From Rhizobium acidisoli (GTDB taxonomy: Bacteria; Pseudomonadota; Alphaproteobacteria; Rhizobiales; Rhizobiaceae), in assembly GCF_002531755.2 (NCBI RefSeq), contig NZ_CP035002.1, forward strand, positions 744,001 through 808,000: a stretch of DNA of 64,000 nt, given 5' to 3'. A program made the position numbers and the translations under genes. The notes below the pieces were generated by a model, which was not told the DNA's origin, ran no database searches, and saw nothing but the letters and a program-made list of their open reading frames with translations. Positions 34,897 to 44,223 of this stretch are shown in pieces (within the stretch, counting starts at the first letter, position 1; each line of letters begins with the position of its first letter).

Positions 34897-36731
34897 ATTG
34901 CCTCACCCAAGAATGTTCCCAGAGAATAATGCCGTTGCCTCACTCGGATGTTCTCGAATGCCTCACGCGTTGTTACGCTCGTGTCCCCGCACTTGGTGCA
35001 AGGTGACGGAGGTAGCGAAGCCGCTCGCGAGCGCGCCCTCAATAGCGCTGTAGCGAGCGGGCGGCTTCGCGGGCGGTCATCATGTTTTCCGCGGATTGTC
35101 GAAGGCCAACCTGGCGGTGAGAGCCTCACTGCACGACCTCTACGATTTGCGTCTGCCGCGCGGCATCGGCGAATGGCCCGAACACCAGTGCATTGGCCTG
35201 TGTACTGCGCCAGATCTTCATTCGACGCTGCACGGTCCGAATGAGGCCGTCGGGATACACGCCGGGGTATTTGACCTGCAAGCGTTCAAGCAACTCTCGC
35301 GAAGTTCGCCAAGGCTCCGCCTCAAACCATTCCTCGAGTTCGGCAGTGACGGCGAGTAGAGGATCGGGCCTCCGCCGCTCTCGCTTGGCCGCTGGCTTGG
35401 AGCGGGCAGTCGGTTTCACTTCACCACCACGCCAAGCAATCCGTAAGCCAGACAGAAAGTCTTCGAGCGGTAATGCCTCGCCGTCGGTGGCAGGCGAACC
35501 ATCAGGCTTGTCAGCAATTTCGACCAATCTCTCTTGTGCCAGGCGTATGTCGCGGAGCAGCCGAACCGGATCGAGCGTCAGGTACATCGCCTTGAGCCGA
35601 AGGCATGTATCCTCCGGCGTGCGTGCGTCGTCAAGCAGCCGCTGATAGGGCGTGGCGGGACGATGATAGCGCTTGATCACCTTGGCTCCGTCACGGTGCT
35701 TTTCTTTCAGCTTGAATGATGGCTGAAAGAAATTCACGAACAACCGCATTGAGGAATAAAGCTTGGCCAGCTCCCGTGTGGCTCGGAGCCCCTCGAAGCG
35801 TCGGTAACCAACGATCTTGCGCACGATCGCGCCATTCTTCTGCTCGACAAATGCCTGGTCGTTCTTTCGGTAGGGGCGGCAACGGGTGAGTTCGATATTA
35901 TCGCGCAAGCAATACTCATGAACGCTCTCGTTCATGAACACACTGTCGTTGTCGGTGTCGAAGCCCAGCAGCGGGAACGGCAGCAACTTGCGCAGTTCGG
36001 CCAACGCAGTGATCAGTACCGTTTGCTCGCGAACCAGCAGCGGCGCGCATTCCGTCCAGCCCGTGGCTATATCGGTCAACACCAGCGTTTGCGAAAAGGC
36101 ACCCCTCGCGTAGGGGCCGGAATGAGAAACGAGATCAGCCTCGACAAAGCCGGGTGCGGGGTCATCCCAATCCGAGAAGGTTCGAACGGGAACACTACGC
36201 CGAATCGCTGTTGATCCTTTCCGGCGCCGCGGACCCGTGGCACTTGCTTTAATCTCCTTGAGGACCCGATCGATCGTCGCTGGGCTCATCGTCAAGAGTT
36301 GCCGGCGCGTCTCGCTGTTCATATCGCCGTGTCCATGACGTTCCATCGCTTCGATCAGTGTTGGCAACAGGGGGTGTAGTCGCTTGCCGCAAATTCGATC
36401 CGACGCCTCCCAAACAACGACGAGCGCTGCCCGCACGTCATCGCCGTAAACCCGGCGCCCTGGCCGAGGACCACCCTTCGCCGGTTCGCGTTCTCCTCGC
36501 AGCAGTCGCATCGCATGCTTGCGATGAAAGCCCGTGAGCGCCACGAACTCGTCTAACATCCTCGCCTTCTCGGCCCGCCCGCCTAACACATAGCGACAAC
36601 TGATCGCCGCCACCAATTCCGCACGTGTCGCCATGCTTACCTTCCTCATCACAGCTCCCGAGGTTGATTCGTCGGGAGCAATTTAGATGAGGCAATAACC
36701 CATTCTCAGGGAGCAGTTCAGGCGAGGCAAT
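34897..36731 (-). mobile_element. Insertion sequence with rve-type transposase
   Basis: The ends are imperfect inverted repeats: ATTGCCTCACCCAAGAATG at the left and, inverted, ATTGCCTCGCCTGAACTG at the right, both continuing with TCCC.GAGAAT and a second TTGCCTCA. The size is about 1.83 kb with a single transposase gene. No clear target duplication was found, so flanking DNA may have rearranged. Confidence 0.8.
35126..36634 (-). CDS. Transposase with integrase catalytic (rve) domain
   Basis: This 502-residue protein has an N-terminal helix-turn-helix region (RYVLGGRAEKARMLDEFVALTGFHRKHAMRLL). The DDE core is PGFVEADLVSHSG, GFDTDNDSVFMNESVHEYC and RPYRKNDQAFVEQKNG, followed by a C-terminal RLFVNFFQPSFKLKEK region. 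ATG 36634 follows AGGAAGG. The family is probably an ISNCY/IS481-like group; I cannot assign it surely. The gene appears intact. Confidence 0.85.
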   Translation of the reverse strand: MATRAELVAAISCRYVLGGRAEKARMLDEFVALTGFHRKHAMRLLRGEREPAKGGPRPGRRVYGDDVRAALVVVWEASDRICGKRLHPLLPTLIEAMERHGHGDMNSETRRQLLTMSPATIDRVLKEIKASATGPRRRKGSTAIRRSVPVRTFSDWDDPAPGFVEADLVSHSGPYARGAFSQTLVLTDIATGWTECAPLLVREQTVLITALAELRKLLPFPLLGFDTDNDSVFMNESVHEYCLRDNIELTRCRPYRKNDQAFVEQKNGAIVRKIVGYRRFEGLRATRELAKLYSSMRLFVNFFQPSFKLKEKHRDGAKVIKRYHRPATPYQRLLDDARTPEDTCLRLKAMYLTLDPVRLLRDIRLAQERLVEIADKPDGSPATDGEALPLEDFLSGLRIAWRGGEVKPTARSKPAAKRERRRPDPLLAVTAELEEWFEAEPWRTSRELLERLQVKYPGVYPDGLIRTVQRRMKIWRSTQANALVFGPFADAARQTQIVEVVQ

Positions 36732-36818
36732 GCGCCTGCTGATGGCCGCCAAGCGACGCCTACCGCTTCGTCAAGACAAAATCGCCGACTAAAAAACTTA
36801 AATTCATGGAATAGACTG

Positions 36819-37055
36819 ATGAGCGATCAACGTCACCACTGGATCAGCAAAAGAGCTTACGCGATCTGGGAAGAACAGGGCCGCCCGCACGGTCGTGATG
36901 ACGATCACTGGCGTCAAGCGGTTGCCGAACGCAACGCGCTTGAACGCACACAGGCCTCCGTTGATGGCTGCGAGGTGCTGGTGAAGTTCCGCCTGAAGCC
37001 GCAGCGCCCGAAAATTCCGCGCCAACTGGGTCAACGCATCGATAAGGTCGGCTGA
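36819..37055 (+). CDS. DUF2934 domain protein
   Basis: This 78-residue protein contains the DUF2934 signature ISKRAYAIWEEQGRPHGRDDDHWRQAVAE near the N-terminus, followed by a basic tail. These small proteins are common in rhizobia and of unknown function. Confidence 0.85.
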   Translation: MSDQRHHWISKRAYAIWEEQGRPHGRDDDHWRQAVAERNALERTQASVDGCEVLVKFRLKPQRPKIPRQLGQRIDKVG

Positions 37056-37094
37056 ATCCCAGCCCCGGCGGTCCGAGCATGATGCCCCCTGCGA

Positions 37095-37205
37095 TGACCT
37101 CTTGGACGAAGTCGAACGACGCCCACGTCAGTCTGCCTTGCTCGTAGCTGCCCTGCGTTGGACCAAGGCGGACGGTTCTGTGAAGCGCCTCGGTGCGACG
37201 GCGAC
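37095..37205 (-). pseudogene. GFA-family C-terminal fragment
   Basis: FTEPSALV in one frame and TQGSYEQGRLTWASFDF in the next parallel FTEPSTLVPAQGVYEESRLGWVSLEFD at the end of the intact GFA gene at 53687. Only this tail is left, with a frameshift. Confidence 0.55.
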
Positions 37206-37494
37206 GGGTTCTCTTAGAACTACTTATTCTGTTTTCACAGCTCGCTGGAATCATGTGATGTTTGCCGTGTCAATGCAGACCGGGGCAGCCGTGGACGATG
37301 TTCATATCCGCATATCTTTGTCTTGATGGCCATCCGCGCCATGGTCGGAACCAACGGAAGGGCATGCCGGACTGGGTGGCGAAAGCGGATGTCAGAAGGG
37401 AGCGACGGTTCATCAAGTCTCCCTCGTTAACGTGACCATGAACCTCTTCGGCGGCCGAAATTTCCAGGCACGATTCATCGCGATTGTTGGCATT
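37206..37494. other. No recognisable gene
   Basis: No supported frame between the GFA relic and the promoter-like site upstream of 37551. Confidence 0.4.
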
Positions 37495-37519
37495 GGAACA
37501 TCCTGTCGCTGGGAGGGTT
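37495..37519 (+). promoter_or_regulatory. EcfG-type promoter candidate
   Basis: GGAAC (37495-37499), 16 bp, GGTT (37516-37519); three of four bases match the -10 CGTT. It lies 31 bp before ATG 37551. Confidence 0.4.
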
Positions 37520-37550
37520 AGATTGCCAGTTGCCAGAAGGAGCAATAATC

Positions 37551-37751
37551 ATGGGAATGAACAAGCCGAAGGATGGTGCCCCCGGCACCACGGACCAATC
37601 TCCGCGGTGGGAAGGCCCACAGGAAAACACGCCGCCAGGATATCTGCCCGCAAAGGACGATCCTGATCGCGTCGAAGACGCTAACGGAGAGACCAATGCC
37701 GATCCTGAGGTTAAAAAAATCTCCGACGGGCTGAAGCAGAAGGGCGAGTGA
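37551..37751 (+). CDS. Small hydrophilic hypothetical protein (66 aa)
   Basis: MGMNKPKDGAPGTTDQSPRW ... ENTPPGYLPAKDDPDRVEDA is a Pro/Asp/Gly-rich, probably disordered protein. AAGGAG lies 8 bp upstream of ATG 37551. It precedes a similar small gene by 1 bp. An EcfG-like promoter upstream suggests a stress-induced protein. Confidence 0.6.
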   Translation: MGMNKPKDGAPGTTDQSPRWEGPQENTPPGYLPAKDDPDRVEDANGETNADPEVKKISDGLKQKGE

Positions 37752-37752
37752 G

Positions 37753-37959
37753 ATGACCGACGTCGAAAAGGATGCCAAAGGTCAATTTGCCAAATCGGTT
37801 GCCAACCGAAAAGCCACGGGCGTGAGTAGCGCCAAGCCGACCGTTATCACTGGCTCGGAAGATGCGACGGAACACAAGACGCCGCCAGGAAAGAAGCCGG
37901 TCAAGGAGTGGGATCCGAACTATGATCCGGGCGACATGAACGAAGGCCGGATGCGATAG
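37753..37959 (+). CDS. Small hydrophilic hypothetical protein (68 aa)
   Basis: MTDVEKDAKGQFAKSVANRK ... HKTPPGKKPVKEWDPNYDPGDMNEGRM is again disordered and shares the TPPG-type motif with the gene before it. The 1-bp spacing means one transcript. Function unknown. Confidence 0.6.
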   Translation: MTDVEKDAKGQFAKSVANRKATGVSSAKPTVITGSEDATEHKTPPGKKPVKEWDPNYDPGDMNEGRMR

Positions 37960-38149
37960 ATGGAGCTCGCCAAGCGAATGACAATACATGAATCGAGATC
38001 CCACTCGAACTGATTAGCGAGTACGCAAACAGGGAAGGATCGCGACGGGCAGGTGACGCGAAATGGTGGACATCTGCTCAAAGGACATTCTGGTGATAAC
38101 CGACGGAAAATTGTTGGCGCACCGCAATCCTAGCCACGCGTCTCCAGCG

Positions 38150-38174
38150 GGAACTTTGGGGCCGTCAGCAAGTT
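38150..38174 (+). promoter_or_regulatory. EcfG-type promoter candidate
   Basis: GGAAC (38150-38154), 16 bp, AGTT (38171-38174), 22 bp before ATG 38197. Confidence 0.35.
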
Positions 38175-38196
38175 TTGTTGCCCCAGGAGAGCGAAC

Positions 38197-38388
38197 ATGC
38201 CGAAAGACACGAAAAAGACGTTTCCAATACCGTCGATTTTATCTGGCAAAACTGAACCGCAATTAGATCTAGAGAAGGTCGACCTGAGCCGAGAGGGCGC
38301 TCAAGGAGAAGCCGTGATATCAAAGGGGCGCGCGACGTCCAGTGTAACACTCGTTCGCAGAGAAAAGGGGCAAATGAAGGGCCATTGA
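38197..38388 (+). CDS. Small hypothetical protein (63 aa)
   Basis: MPKDTKKTFPIPSILSGKTE ... LDLEKVDLSREGAQGEAVISKGRA is a charged, soluble protein. GGAGAGCG precedes the ATG. Family not recognised. Confidence 0.5.
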   Translation: MPKDTKKTFPIPSILSGKTEPQLDLEKVDLSREGAQGEAVISKGRATSSVTLVRREKGQMKGH

Positions 38389-38497
38389 ACTCGCCTGCGC
38401 GTGTGGATGTCTCAGCGGCGTTGTCAGAAAGCAAGCTTCGTAAAGATATTCCGGCTGAGGAGAGCCGACGATGATTAGTATGGGACGCCACCGCTTC

Positions 38498-38737
38498 CTA
38501 TAAGCGATTGGCAGCAAGAACGGCATCTCGACTCTCGGACGCGAACGCGTCATCCTTAAGCGGAAGCTCAGCAAACTGAAGGCGACCATGATCACGCCAC
38601 TCGGGCGAGGCCGGGTTTGGGATAATCTCGGCTACGGCCTCAATCACGGGAGCCTTCAAGACGGCGACCGGTTGTGGGGCATCCTGTCGCTCGTTTTCTT
38701 CGTCCCGATCTTGACGCACGGCTGATCGTGTTGCCAC
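38498..38737 (-). CDS. Small hypothetical protein (79 aa)
   Basis: The C-terminal part (PEWRDHGRLQFAELPLKDDA ... SRDAVLAANRL) has protein-like composition. The N-terminal part is low-complexity and charged. No clear ribosome site. Confidence 0.4.
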   Translation of the reverse strand: MATRSAVRQDRDEENERQDAPQPVAVLKAPVIEAVAEIIPNPASPEWRDHGRLQFAELPLKDDAFASESRDAVLAANRL

Positions 38738-38796
38738 CGGTCCGTTGGCTGGACCGGCAGCCCGACCGGGAGAGGGACTGAACCCTCTTACTTGTA

Positions 38797-38892
38797 TCAG
38801 GCGAAGACGCCGAGCATGTACAGCCCGACGATCGGAAGGTCGATGGCGAGCTCAATGTAGATCGGTACGGGTATTCGCCGCCTAGGCGGTTG
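38797..38892 (-). pseudogene. Remnant of a small membrane protein
   Basis: RRRIPVPIYIELAIDLPIVG then LYMLGVFA and a stop is one amphipathic membrane-like segment. No start codon is available upstream, so only a relic is likely. Confidence 0.3.
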
Positions 38893-38999
38893 TTGGCCTG
38901 TGCCACGTCATCACCCCTCTTCCCTCGACAGCCGCCACGGCACGGTCACAACAGTGAGCCTGAGACCGCCAAACTTAAGAAGCTGCTTTCTAAGATGGC

Positions 39000-39305
39000 C
39001 GGCTCGGTTCATGTGAAGTATCGTCTGTGACCACCGCCTCCTTAACCGTTTCAGGAATAAGAACCGCCACGTGACGCTCAGGCGCATCCGCATCAAGCTT
39101 CTCGATCAAGCGCAGGAGGTCATAGGTGGACTCCACCACGACTTTCTCCAGGCCCGCGCCGCCGACCGCCTCGGCGATGCAGGTGGCCGTCCTCGCACAC
39201 CTCGACCGGACGCATCTTCGGCTCGTCGAGGAAAGCTTCGTCTGCATCCTCCGCCGGAACCACCCGGAAGCCGACACGCCACTCACGCTGGACTCGTTTT
39301 TCTAG
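39000..39305 (-). pseudogene. Frameshifted coding remnant, product unclear
   Basis: REWRVGFRVVPAEDADEAFLDEP then, one frame over, IAEAVGGAGLEKVVVESTYDLLRLIEKLDADAPERHVAVLIPE reads as one protein with a shift near 39180. The end resembles the soluble tail of some amino-acid permeases, but I cannot assign it. Confidence 0.35.
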
Positions 39306-39600
39306 ATGTCGCACCTGCTGGTTTCGCCAGAAAATGAGCGTTTCGGGCTGGTGGATGCCGCGCTCGGGAAGATGGGGTTACGCGGGCGTCTCGCCCTGAC
39401 ATTGCCGCACATGTACACCGCGCCGCCTCTCATCGCGTCGTCGGATCTGATCGCAACGCTGATGAACGGCGTCGTCGATGCGTCCGGACGTTCCGGACAG
39501 CTTCGCATTCCGGAGCCGCCGCTGGAACTCGGTACATTAAAGTTCCACATGTCATGGCACCGGCGCAACGATGTCCATCCCAGCAGTGCTGGCTACGCGA
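39306..39600 (+). pseudogene. LysR-family regulator, C-terminal fragment
   Basis: LLVSPENERFGLVDAALGKMGLRGRLALTLPHMYTAPPLIASSDLIATL ... LPHM..SDL and PPLELGTLKFHMSWHRRNDVHP match the last 90 residues of LysR effector-binding domains. The helix-turn-helix half is missing. Confidence 0.7.
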
Positions 39601-39987
39601 GGTTACCGGGTAGATCTTCCGCGGCATTTGACGATCTACGGCGATTAGGACCAGATTTGTTCTCCCGACCAAGCAGAGGCAGCAGGGCAATACCCAGGAC
39701 AGATTGAACGCTTTGGCAGCCGTGATGGGGGACGGACAAAGCCCTGTCGAGGTGAACCGTATCGTCGTTGCCGCTGCCTCCCCCTGTGGTTCCACCCGGA
39801 CGTTGGAGCGGAGATCCCCAAGATACAAAGCATGTCCACAGGGCGGAAAAGGCTACTGCCTCCGCTGACTATCTGGATGCTGTCCCATTTCCGGGGCTGG
39901 GGATTCCTGCCAATGCGGCATGCACAAGAGAGAACGCTAACGTCGCCTATCCAGCCTGCCGGCATGGTTTCCGTTCAGCGAGGAACC

Positions 39988-40317
39988 ATGTCTTATCGGT
40001 TGAGTTTACCAGGACACTCAAGATCCTGGAAAACACTGCTCATCTCTGCGGTATCGCTGTGTCTCTCACTCCTCGGAGGAGCGGCGGTCGCGCAGACGAC
40101 GACGGTCGTCGTCCCTGGCGAGGTCAAGACCTATGTCGAAAAACAGGACACGCCATCCGTCACCTTTGAAGGTGACGTCGCTGTCGGTACGGCGCTTCCA
40201 GACACGGTCGAAATCAACACAATCCCCGATCAACCTGATTACGGTTATGTGGTCGTCAACAAAAAACGTGTGCTCGTCAATCCGAAGACCCGCACCGTGA
40301 TTGAGGTCATCAAATAA
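39988..40317 (+). CDS. Exported DUF1236 protein
   Basis: This 109-residue protein has a signal peptide (WKTLLISAVSLCLSLLGGAAVAQ) and a C-terminal DUF1236 domain (VGTALPDTVEINTIPDQPDYGYVVVNKKRVLVNPKTRTVIEVI). ATG 39988 follows GAGGAACC. Related DUF1236 genes lie at 45902 and 46393. The family is periplasmic and uncharacterised. Confidence 0.85.
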   Translation: MSYRLSLPGHSRSWKTLLISAVSLCLSLLGGAAVAQTTTVVVPGEVKTYVEKQDTPSVTFEGDVAVGTALPDTVEINTIPDQPDYGYVVVNKKRVLVNPKTRTVIEVIK

Positions 40318-40327
40318 GTTTGAAAGC

Positions 40328-40360
40328 ATCGCGGGCCTTCGTCTAAGGTCCGCGATTTTT
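40328..40360. terminator. Terminator between convergent genes
   Basis: ATCGCGGGCCTT (40328-40339) pairs with AAGGTCCGCGAT (40345-40356, one G-T pair), followed by TTTTTC. It serves the DUF1236 gene on the plus strand. Confidence 0.85.
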
Positions 40361-40367
40361 CTATCAT

Positions 40368-41513
40368 TCAATCTTCCTCCGCATTCGCTCGGCCCGCAAG
40401 CGCTGAATTCAATTTGGCATCCACCGCAGCCAGCTGCATCAGGTGACGCCGTAACCGCGGGGTCTCTATCGCGCATTCCAGACACGAAGGAGCAAGTTGC
40501 CCGTCGAATTTCGACCTCATCATTCGCGGTTGATCTTCACCTTTTGCCGTGGTCATCCCGAGACGAAGGCAGTGTCGTATTGCGCGCAGACTCTTCTGGA
40601 GGGCAAGCAGAAGCACGAAAATCGGGTCGGTCCGGAAAATTGACCGCATCGCCACGAGTGAATAGTAAGTTCTTTGACTCTGTCGGAATTCCCAAAACGC
40701 ATATTTATGAGTGGCATCCATTGCACTTCGGACCGCGTATTGAGGGAGCTGGGGATTTGCAGTTAGCGAACGCCGAACGACCTCCAACGCACTTTTGCCC
40801 ATTTGCAGATGATTGGACGACATACTGCCGGGGTGCTTTCGGTATCCCACCAGCGCTTCGGGAACGACTTCGATGAAGTAGCGCGCGGCGAGCTTGAGCT
40901 CGAAATCGAGATCTTCGCAGCCTCCAATACCAGCTGCTGCATATGAGCTATCAAACCCACCGATCTCAAGCGCGACGTCCCGTCGGAGGAGAAGCGCGCT
41001 TCCATTGCCTACATACTTAAAAGTCAGATGCCGGGCATAGATATATCCTCTTGCGACATCGGAGCTGCCGGGCTGAATGATCTCGTCGTCCTCATCGATG
41101 ATGTGATGCAGAGCGTAGACTGCAGCCCACCGGGACGACAACCTATTGAGAGCATTCAGCTGCTTTTCGATTTTCGTCCGGTGCCAGAGATCGTCGGCGT
41201 CAAGGAACGCCACAAATTGGCCCGATGATGCCTCGATCCCAGTATTCCTTGCAGCCGCGACACCGCGGTTAGATGTGGACAAGAGGCGGATCCGCGAGTC
41301 CGACATCGCTATCTGCTCGACGAGTTTTGCAGTGTCGTCCGTGCAACCGTCGTTGACAACAATAATCTCCAGGACGGCGTAGGTCTGGCGCATAGCGGAC
41401 GAAAGCGTTCGCTCAATATAGGCAGAAGAATTGAAGGCCGGGACGACTACTGAAACCAAACCCTGGGCAGATTCAAAATTGTCTCTTCGATTTTCACCTG
41501 TAGTTGAAAGCAT
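40368..41513 (-). CDS. Family 2 glycosyltransferase
   Basis: This 381-residue GT-A-fold enzyme has LVSVVVPAFNSSAYIERTLSSAMRQTY, VNDGCTDDT, NRGVAAARNTGIEASSGQFVAFLDADDLWHR (DxD metal site) and GGCEDLDFELKLAARY (acceptor-side acidic motif). No membrane helices; cytosolic face of the membrane. Its probable job is adding a sugar to a surface polysaccharide. No other polysaccharide genes are next to it; a SASA acetylesterase lies 2.7 kb upstream. Confidence 0.9.
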   Translation of the reverse strand: MLSTTGENRRDNFESAQGLVSVVVPAFNSSAYIERTLSSAMRQTYAVLEIIVVNDGCTDDTAKLVEQIAMSDSRIRLLSTSNRGVAAARNTGIEASSGQFVAFLDADDLWHRTKIEKQLNALNRLSSRWAAVYALHHIIDEDDEIIQPGSSDVARGYIYARHLTFKYVGNGSALLLRRDVALEIGGFDSSYAAAGIGGCEDLDFELKLAARYFIEVVPEALVGYRKHPGSMSSNHLQMGKSALEVVRRSLTANPQLPQYAVRSAMDATHKYAFWEFRQSQRTYYSLVAMRSIFRTDPIFVLLLALQKSLRAIRHCLRLGMTTAKGEDQPRMMRSKFDGQLAPSCLECAIETPRLRRHLMQLAAVDAKLNSALAGRANAEED

Positions 41514-42174
41514 TGCAGATCTCTCGCCACGTCAACCATAGCTTACTTTCGTAGGGATAAAGGACCGCATTTTCGATATCTGCGGTTTTCGTACATCCAC
41601 TTCAGAGCGGGAAGATGCCAGCCGTCGCCATTGTTAGAAGATCGCCTTCAACACCTTTAACTTTGTTCTGTGGGCGCAAAACGGACTTTGGTCTGACGTA
41701 GACCCTCTACTTTGGGAGAAGAAGGTAGATATGTCAGCCGCACTTTGGTGAAAAACTGCAAGCGTTCGGGCCTCTCAGTTAGGCATCCGAATCTCGGACC
41801 TTAGTCGGAGACGCTTGAGACACAGGTCCTACACGTGGACCGCTTGCGGTGGGGTGGAGACTGTCGGCGTCGAGTTGGGCAACCAGCTTGTCGCGAACCA
41901 GGTCGCGGAGGCCGGATTCCTGCACAGAGCTACGACATTGATCTGGATCGACCTGCCAGAAGAAGGGAAAGGTAGGCGCTGGTCCGATCCCACGCTGTCC
42001 TCGCCGCCCAATCTGGGATCGCCTTAGAGGGCGAGCAACGGGACTTTGTCAGGCGAGCTGCATTAATGGCAGGCACGATCTCCCATTCAGCCCAATGATG
42101 AGTTTGATGTCGGCGCGGTCACTCGTGTTGGGCAACGAGTTCGGTCGGAGGATCAACAGCACCTCAAGCTTTCA
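41514..42174. other. Upstream region of the glycosyltransferase with two partial palindromes
   Basis: No gene is supported in these 661 bp. GGACTTTGGTCT (41683-41694) and GGACCTTAGTCG (41796-41807) each differ by one base from GGAC-N4-GTCC. Confidence 0.45.
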
Positions 42175-42543
42175 GTGGAAGGTGGGCCCGCGCGCGACGC
42201 GATGCGTTCTTGGCCGAGCGTTCTTCGCCGCCATGGACAACGCGTCCACTATTCTTTCGGGGCTCGCCGGTTTGGTGACGACAGCTCGGCCCTCCGGGTT
42301 CTCGTTAAGACCGGGTTTCACAATACACCACCCCAAGTCCGAATCCGGAAAAGAGGGCGGGGGCAATGGAAGGCCCGGTGATTCCATCGCCAAGCCCGGA
42401 CGTCGATGATCGCGACGTCTGCTTCGGAGCGGAACTCCAGACATGTTCCCCGCGATGCCCGTGATTTCGAATCCGGCGTCGATCGCGACGTCCTCAATCA
42501 CCAGAGCGACTCCCGGTTGGTCTTCGATAATGAGCAGGCGCAT
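42175..42543 (-). pseudogene. Decayed receiver-domain gene
   Basis: ATG 42543 starts MRLLIIEDQPGVALVIEDVA. The next frame continues SEADVAIIDVRAW (phosphoacceptor region), and RAVVTKPASPERIVDALSMAA (Lys-Pro motif) is in the first frame again. At least two indels. No intact partner. Confidence 0.7.
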
Positions 42544-42611
42544 GGTTCGTCCTTCGGCGGCCGTCAGATGACAGCAAAGCTCGCTAAGGCGTTGAGCGAC
42601 AACAGGGGGCA

Positions 42612-43127
42612 ATGGCCGCAAACGAGTGGAAAGAGTTTTTAGGCAGCGATGCCACCATCGGAATGCGCGGCGAGTTCGGTTCGCTGGCCCACCGGGTATG
42701 CGATAAAATGATTTGGGGCTTCGACCCGAATGTCCGCTTGGGGCAAAGAAGAGAGGCCCAAGTGTCTGATACGCCGGGCCGTGTTCGGACACGGAAGTCA
42801 GTATCAACCGCACCTCTGTCCCGTCGACAGGCGGCCGCGCTTTTCGACATTCGCAACGCCGGTAGCCTCTCAGTCTGGGAGAGGCAATATGAGCGCGGTG
42901 GGCTTGAGGCCCTTGCCCCGCGCCGGAGAGGCAAACCGCGATCGATGCCCGAGCCCCCTACCACGGACACCAGCACGGATGGAGCGCAGGATGACGCTGC
43001 CAAGAGCCGCGAGGAATTGCTGGCGGAACTGGCCTATCTGCGCATGGAGAACGCCTACCTAAAAAAACTGGAGGCCTTAACGCAGGCGCGTCACGCGCCG
43101 AACGGACGCAAGCCGTCCAGGCGTTAA
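42612..43127 (+). CDS. IS3 OrfA-like protein (N-terminus uncertain)
   Basis: The C-terminal two thirds (LSRRQAAALFDIRNAGSLSVWERQYERGGLEAL ... LLAELAYLRMENAYLKKLEAL) are an IS3 helix-turn-helix plus leucine zipper. The first 60 residues do not resemble the family and may come from flanking DNA. A run of seven A's at about 43060-43066 before the end fits -1 programmed frameshifting into OrfB. Confidence 0.6.
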   Translation: MAANEWKEFLGSDATIGMRGEFGSLAHRVCDKMIWGFDPNVRLGQRREAQVSDTPGRVRTRKSVSTAPLSRRQAAALFDIRNAGSLSVWERQYERGGLEALAPRRRGKPRSMPEPPTTDTSTDGAQDDAAKSREELLAELAYLRMENAYLKKLEALTQARHAPNGRKPSRR

Positions 43128-43986
43128 GGCCGCAGCATCCGCTCGACGGGCTGCTGGCGCTTTCGGGCCTGGCGCGTAGCACGTTCTATTATCAGCAGAA
43201 GTGCTCTCCTCCGGCGACCGACATGCGGCCCTGAAGGTGACGATCCGATCGATCTTCGATGAACACAAGGGACGCTACGGCTATCGTCGGGTGACGGCGG
43301 CGATCCGTGGCCGCGGAGAGGCGGTCAACCACAAGACGGTCCAGCGGCTGATGGTCGAGATGAGGCTGAAGTCCCTGGTTCGGCCGAAGAAGTACCGCTC
43401 TTACAAGGGCCAGGCCGGGCACGTCGCGCCAGATCTCATCCAACGGCAGTTCGCTGCTAGGCGCATGAACCAGAAGTGGGCAACCGATGTCACCGAGTTC
43501 AATGTCGCCGGCGAGAAGCTCTTCCTGTCGCCGGTCATGGACCTCCACAATGGCGAGATCATCGCGTATGAGATGGCGAGGCGGCCGATCTTCAAGCTGG
43601 TCAGGGACATGCTCAACAAGGCATTGACCAAGCTCGATGACGATGACAGGCCGATCCTGCATTCCGATCAGGGATGGCAATATCAGATGCCAGAGTGGAG
43701 CCGTATGCTCCAACAAAGCAATGTCGCCCAAAGCATGTCACGCAAGGGCAACTGCATCGACAATGCCGCCATGGAGAGCTTCTTTGCCACGCTCAAGTCC
43801 GAGTTCTTCCATCCCAATCAGTTCGACAGCATCGACAATCTGCGAGACGGAATCGACGAATACATCCGCTACTACAACAACGATCGCATCAGGATGAAAC
43901 TCAAAGGGCTGAGCCCTGTGAAATACAGGACCCAGCCCTCAAATCATCCCAGCCTATGAACCGTCCAACTTTATGGGGTCAGTTCA
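42730..43986 (+). mobile_element. IS3-family element, left end not found
   Basis: OrfA and OrfB of the IS3 type lie in order. The right terminal repeat runs TGAACTGACCCCATAAAGTT inwards from 43986. No matching left repeat was found before OrfA, so the left end is probably deleted or rearranged; the start coordinate is approximate. Confidence 0.75.
43128..43959 (+). pseudogene. IS3 OrfB transposase with a 5' frameshift
   Basis: LSGLARSTFYYQQK is in one frame and continues one base over as VLSSGDRHAALKVTIRSIFDEHKGRYGYRRVTAAI at 43201, suggesting one lost base at about 43200. The DDE core is complete: WATDVTEF, PILHSDQGWQYQ and NAAMESFFATLKSE, with the final YNNDRIRMKLKGLSPV. Confidence 0.8.
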
Positions 43987-44023
43987 ACCGCGGGGCTTTT
44001 TTTGATCAGAAAATTTCGCCGCT

Positions 44024-44120
44024 GGGAACAAGGGGCCGCGAAGATCGTAAGGATCGCGGGCCGTGCGGGAGTTGTGTAATAATCACAGCCATGCACATGA
44101 GTACCCTGTGCGGCCCACCG
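44024..44120. repeat. Diverged counterpart of the 33972 sequence, copy B
   Basis: GGGAACAAGGGGCC, GATCGTAAGGATCGCGGGCC and TGCGGCCCACCG follow the order seen at 33972-34062. Just before it, CGGGGCTTTTTTT (43991-44003) looks like the tail of the same terminator. A frame at 44063-44323 (SGRWCFAVVGYHDGDDPEAKLAKVRDRF) overlaps it and may be a small protein, but it runs into the opposite gene. Confidence 0.45.
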
Positions 44121-44223
44121 TCACACTCCGGAGTGGGCGCTGGTGCTTCGCGGTGGTGGGCTACCACGACGGTGACGACCCCGAGGCAAAGCTTGCGAAG
44201 GTGCGAGACCGGTTCAGCGAAGA

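Noticed and set aside
34897..36731. Direct repeats next to the rve-type insertion sequence
   Set aside because: The bases outside the two ends (..GACGCCGT and GCGCCTGC..) do not match convincingly, so no target duplication is claimed.
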